Of a DNA stretch of 64,000 bases, positions 63,101 through 64,000 are shown piece after piece. Numbering within the stretch: the stretch's first letter is position 1; every line of letters starts with the position of its first letter. The notes beneath the pieces were generated by a model, which was not told where the DNA came from, did no database searches, and saw only the letters and a program-made list of their open reading frames with translations. The DNA is taken from NCBI RefSeq assembly GCF_016097555.1, contig NC_054701.1:4851890-4915889 (forward strand). The letters are read 5' to 3'. Position numbers and translations under genes: made by a program. The DNA comes from Gigantopelta aegis (Eukaryota > Mollusca > Gastropoda > Neomphalida > Peltospiridae).

Positions 63101-63964
63101 GACTTTTTTTAATTGAAAAAAACATGCCTCTGCAATTATTATTTTGTCAGCTCTGCATAACTATAAATTTCATTTCTTGACTAGCCTCTAAACAGTATTA
63201 CCAACTCTGCAACCATGATTATACATAAAAGCTGATATGAGAGGTAAACTAAAAGATGTCATATTAAACTCACAGATTAAATCTTCAAAAAAAAGGTACA
63301 AATATTATTTTTAAACCAACCAAATACCTTAGGCAGAAGGGTATAACTTCTGTTTTTTGTGACCTGTGTCAACGTCGTGGGTTTCTTGAGTTTTGAGTGA
63401 AGATCTTTACTTTTCACGTCAACCTTCAAAGAAGATGATGATTTGTCTGTTTGCTTTTCACTGTTTATCTCAGACGCTCTCAGATTACTTTGCTTGATAC
63501 ATCGAAGTTTGGTTGCTAGTTTGTTATGAACAGCAGGAATGCTTTTATGAGGATTGACTGGTGCAGCAGATTTCATAGACATCCGATTGTTTATAGGAAT
63601 TGGGGCAACATTTTCCTGATTACCAACAGAGGGAATTTTAATTTTGGATCCATCTTGCAGTAACGTTTCCACAGGTTTTTCCAATTCAAATGTTCCTTTT
63701 CGTTGGTGAGGTTTTGCCGGCGATTTCTTTTTGCTTGGTAGAAACTTAGGAAAGGGAAAAGTGTTGTTGCCCTCAGAGTCGACAGCTAACCTTGAGAACT
63801 GATAGGCAATACTGTGTGCCTCCTTCACAATCTCTGCCATCTGTTTTGGGTTAAGTGGGCTCATCGGATCCAGACTGGCCAGTGGAACCACAGAGCTGAC
63901 CAGCTTCTCTCGGAATCCAACAGGTCCAAAGAAAACCTCTTCTTCCTGTTCCTCCAACAGTGAA
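51017..63964 (-). CDS. GTSE1: GTSE1 homologue, partial gene of nine exons in the window
   Basis: GTSE1 is a microtubule-associated protein of G2/M that binds EB1 at plus ends through SxIP motifs, works with the clathrin-TACC3 spindle complex and restrains p53 in vertebrates. Here the first exon encodes EEEVFFGPVGFREK and VKEAHSIAYQ, matching the FFGPFG and YKEAH signatures of the human N-terminal domain. Exon 60257-59963 has two SxIP motifs (SRIPEM, SGIPPI); exon 57889 has another (SSIPPR) after SCLPTPSKKR. Exons agree in phase: 63964-63328, 61744-61598, 60765-60622, 60257-59963, 59485-59341, 57889-57794, 55416-55281, 54096-54064, 51154 down. The N-terminus is beyond the right edge. The C-terminus is uncertain, and the LIDL-type clathrin motifs of vertebrates were not seen. 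Convergent with IHO1. Confidence 0.85.
51272..53141 (-). mobile_element. 5'-truncated LINE (RT plus RNase H, I-group type)
   Basis: Minus-strand non-LTR retrotransposon fragment bounded by the duplication TCTAATCAAGAATGA (51257-51271 and 53142-53156). The retained frame starts just before the RT catalytic box (SLYVDDFQICY) and continues through the thumb (LDYGCIVYGSARK). RNase H follows (VYTDGSRDG, SAEVWAVIKALEE, FTDSLSCLQAL, PSHVGIRGNEKAD). A later frame near 51720-51526 has GHTHLTHSFIL and CEHCQCLLTVRHILVECQF, a CCHC-like end. At least one frame break separates RNase H from this end. The tail has ATTC units. It sits in a GTSE1 intron. Confidence 0.93.
53142..53228. repeat. Local tandem duplication beside the LINE
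   Basis: CTAATCAAGAATGATGTAAT followed by AATGATACTTGGATTTTA occurs twice, starting near 53144 and 53191. The LINE target duplication overlaps the first copy. Confidence 0.85.
54064..54096 (-). CDS. GTSE1: GTSE1 33-bp microexon
   Basis: 11 codons, DKNDESPSGMQ, between a strong TTTGTTTCCAG acceptor and GTGAAA. Phase 0 to 0, so it can be skipped without shifting the frame. Confidence 0.6.
54349..54742 (+). mobile_element. Full-length tRNA-derived SINE, second head type
   Basis: The head GGCCTCGGTGATGTCATGGT TAGCCATTGG has an A-box, and GGGTTCAGATCC is a B-box. The middle has GAGTGAGTGCTCTGCAAGGC; the body and tail are shared with the other SINEs (GATCCCTTGCTGC, GACAGCGGGTTTCCT, GTGTTGAGTGCGTCGTTAAA). 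Duplication TAATGGCACT at 54339-54348 and 54743-54752. In a GTSE1 intron. Confidence 0.92.
55281..55416 (-). CDS. GTSE1: GTSE1 exon, Ser/Thr-rich
   Basis: 136 bp, phase 2 to 0, acceptor TTTTTCAG, donor GTTAGC. Encodes SPLTNRSSASSNTSTGSRRL and CDSPVFSQCTISTSMEHM. Only the frame set by the previous exon is open throughout. Confidence 0.85.
55417..56115 (-). other. GTSE1 intron, nothing recognised
   Basis: AT-rich intronic sequence without bounded repeats. Confidence 0.4.
56116..57470. mobile_element. 1.36-kb non-autonomous DNA transposon with perfect 16-bp ends
   Basis: Starts CAGGGCATAAAATTTG and ends with its exact reverse complement CAAATTTTATGCCCTG. A second inverted block lies inside (AAACGATATGTCATTCGTG near the left end, CGTCGTTCGTGTCGATA near the right). 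The CAGGG end suggests hAT, but no clean 8-bp duplication is visible. Open frames at 56357-56602 (minus) and 57195-57383 (plus) lack recognisable similarity. Confidence 0.8.
57794..57889 (-). CDS. GTSE1: GTSE1 exon with the LPTP motif
   Basis: 96 bp, phase 2 to 2, acceptor TATATTTTAG, donor GTAAAA. Encodes STSSVDTPSRRRSCLPTPSK and KRLNSTSSIPP. Similar to human ALPTPASRRCSGLPP, as recalled. Confidence 0.88.
58093..58236. mobile_element. Palindromic MITE
   Basis: Arms of about 65 bp: CATCATATGTGGTCATGCGG and GTGGTGGAAATTTC on the left, GAAATTTCCACC and CGCACATGACCGCATATGAT G on the right. Confidence 0.85.
58465..58594. mobile_element. Inverted-repeat element
   Basis: TAGCCTATGCAAGACAGA faces TCTGTCTTGCATAGCTA, with an outer pair CTACTCCCCAT and ATGGGAGTA. 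Small MITE-like hairpin in a GTSE1 intron. Confidence 0.65.
59341..59485 (-). CDS. GTSE1: GTSE1 exon ending at a GC donor
   Basis: 145 bp, phase 1 to 2, acceptor GTTTTAG. Encodes VTNKPDITVKPKATENASL and ANRLNVRTPIKSTS. The donor is CCAG followed by GCAAGC, a GC-AG intron; no GT nearby preserves the frame into the next exon. Confidence 0.82.
59670..59832. mobile_element. Tigger-type MITE with TA duplication
   Basis: Left end CAGAGAAACCTCTCAAAACC AGAC, right end GTCTGGTTTATAGGGGTTTT ACTG, flanked by TA on both sides (59668-59669, 59833-59834). Just upstream of the SxIP exon in the intron that follows it on the coding strand. Confidence 0.82.
59963..60257 (-). CDS. GTSE1: GTSE1 exon with SxIP motifs
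   Basis: 295 bp, phase 0 to 1, acceptor AATTATTAG, donor GTAAAG. Encodes PSKKSRIPEMGVKKQIPAV and RSGIPPISSKLQPPK, basic and Pro-rich. The two SxIP motifs in a basic context are the EB1-binding type. Confidence 0.9.
60622..60765 (-). CDS. GTSE1: GTSE1 exon, second member of a duplicated pair
   Basis: 144 bp, phase 0 to 0, acceptor TGTTCCAG, donor GTGTGT. Encodes TKSVEPVDESAVKRMRQYSG, EANSDTSSIASDLSDLSI and SKLPICNL. The acidic-Ser block and SKLP end match the preceding exon. Confidence 0.88.
61598..61744 (-). CDS. GTSE1: GTSE1 exon, first member of a duplicated pair
   Basis: 147 bp, phase 0 to 0, acceptor CTTTTCAG, donor GTAGTG. Encodes VKSCENVNQLSVNG, EISGESDTDSMMSDKSDVSA and SKLPTFK. It resembles the next exon downstream. 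Confidence 0.88.
61745..63327 (-). other. GTSE1 intron, with a hAT-like end near 62886
   Basis: TCAAGCACCTGTGCGAACCC TGG at about 62866-62888 is a hAT-MITE right end, with CTTGAAAACACATTAAG nearby, of the same general type as 25535. Its left end is worn. The rest holds nothing recognised. Confidence 0.5.
63328..63964 (-). CDS. GTSE1: GTSE1 exon with the conserved N-terminal domain
   Basis: 637 bp from a TTTTGTAG acceptor to a GTATTT donor. Contains EEEVFFGPVGFREKLVSSVV, PLNPKQMAEIVKEAH, then a Lys/Ser/Pro-rich tail. The preceding exon is outside the window; no ATG begins this exon. Confidence 0.92.
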
Positions 63965-64000
63965 CTACAAAATAACAGCCAAGATACTTATCCACAAATC

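Overview
This window looks like AT-rich animal nuclear DNA, most probably from a mollusc and perhaps a gastropod. Evidence: spliced genes with GT-AG introns, homologues of animal-specific proteins, and many tRNA-derived SINEs ending in a TTAAATAAAACATTTCC-type tail followed by TTCC repeats, a tail I associate with molluscs. The taxonomic call is an inference from sequence style.

Three host genes were rebuilt exon by exon, with every splice phase agreeing. (1) Positions 13687-21615, minus strand: the first three coding exons of a CIMIP7 (C3orf84) homologue, a ciliary microtubule inner protein; the rest was not found. (2) Positions 23401-45944, plus strand: a 12-exon gene of about 833 codons resembling IHO1/CCDC36, the Mer2-type platform protein for meiotic double-strand breaks. 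(3) Positions about 51017-63964, minus strand: nine exons of a GTSE1 homologue (microtubule plus-end and mitotic regulator), running off the right edge. CIMIP7 and IHO1 are head to head with 1.8 kb between start codons, the arrangement I recall at human 3p21.31, so this looks like an ancient gene pair. IHO1 and GTSE1 converge tail to tail.

The rest is mostly transposon-derived. Positions 3579-9742 hold a DIRS-type tyrosine-recombinase retrotransposon with inverted ends and an internal complementary region. Other elements are a Tigger-like element (11104-12781), two short hAT-like copies with 5-bp duplications (17045-17858, 31884-32661), a 945-bp TA-flanked element (38614-39558), a TTAA-flanked element (44763-45490), a 1.36-kb element with 16-bp perfect inverted ends (56116-57470), a 5'-truncated LINE (51272-53141), several SINEs and hairpin MITEs. 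An antisense, decayed DDE-transposase-like gene with a coding 27-bp minisatellite lies inside IHO1 intron 8 (34772-38060).

The most interesting points are the conserved CIMIP7-IHO1 pair, a SINE inserted exactly at an IHO1 acceptor site so that its tail now forms the pyrimidine tract, a TA element 9 bp past an IHO1 donor site, and a duplicated exon plus a GC-AG intron in GTSE1. No prokaryote-like system, CRISPR array or rRNA gene is present.
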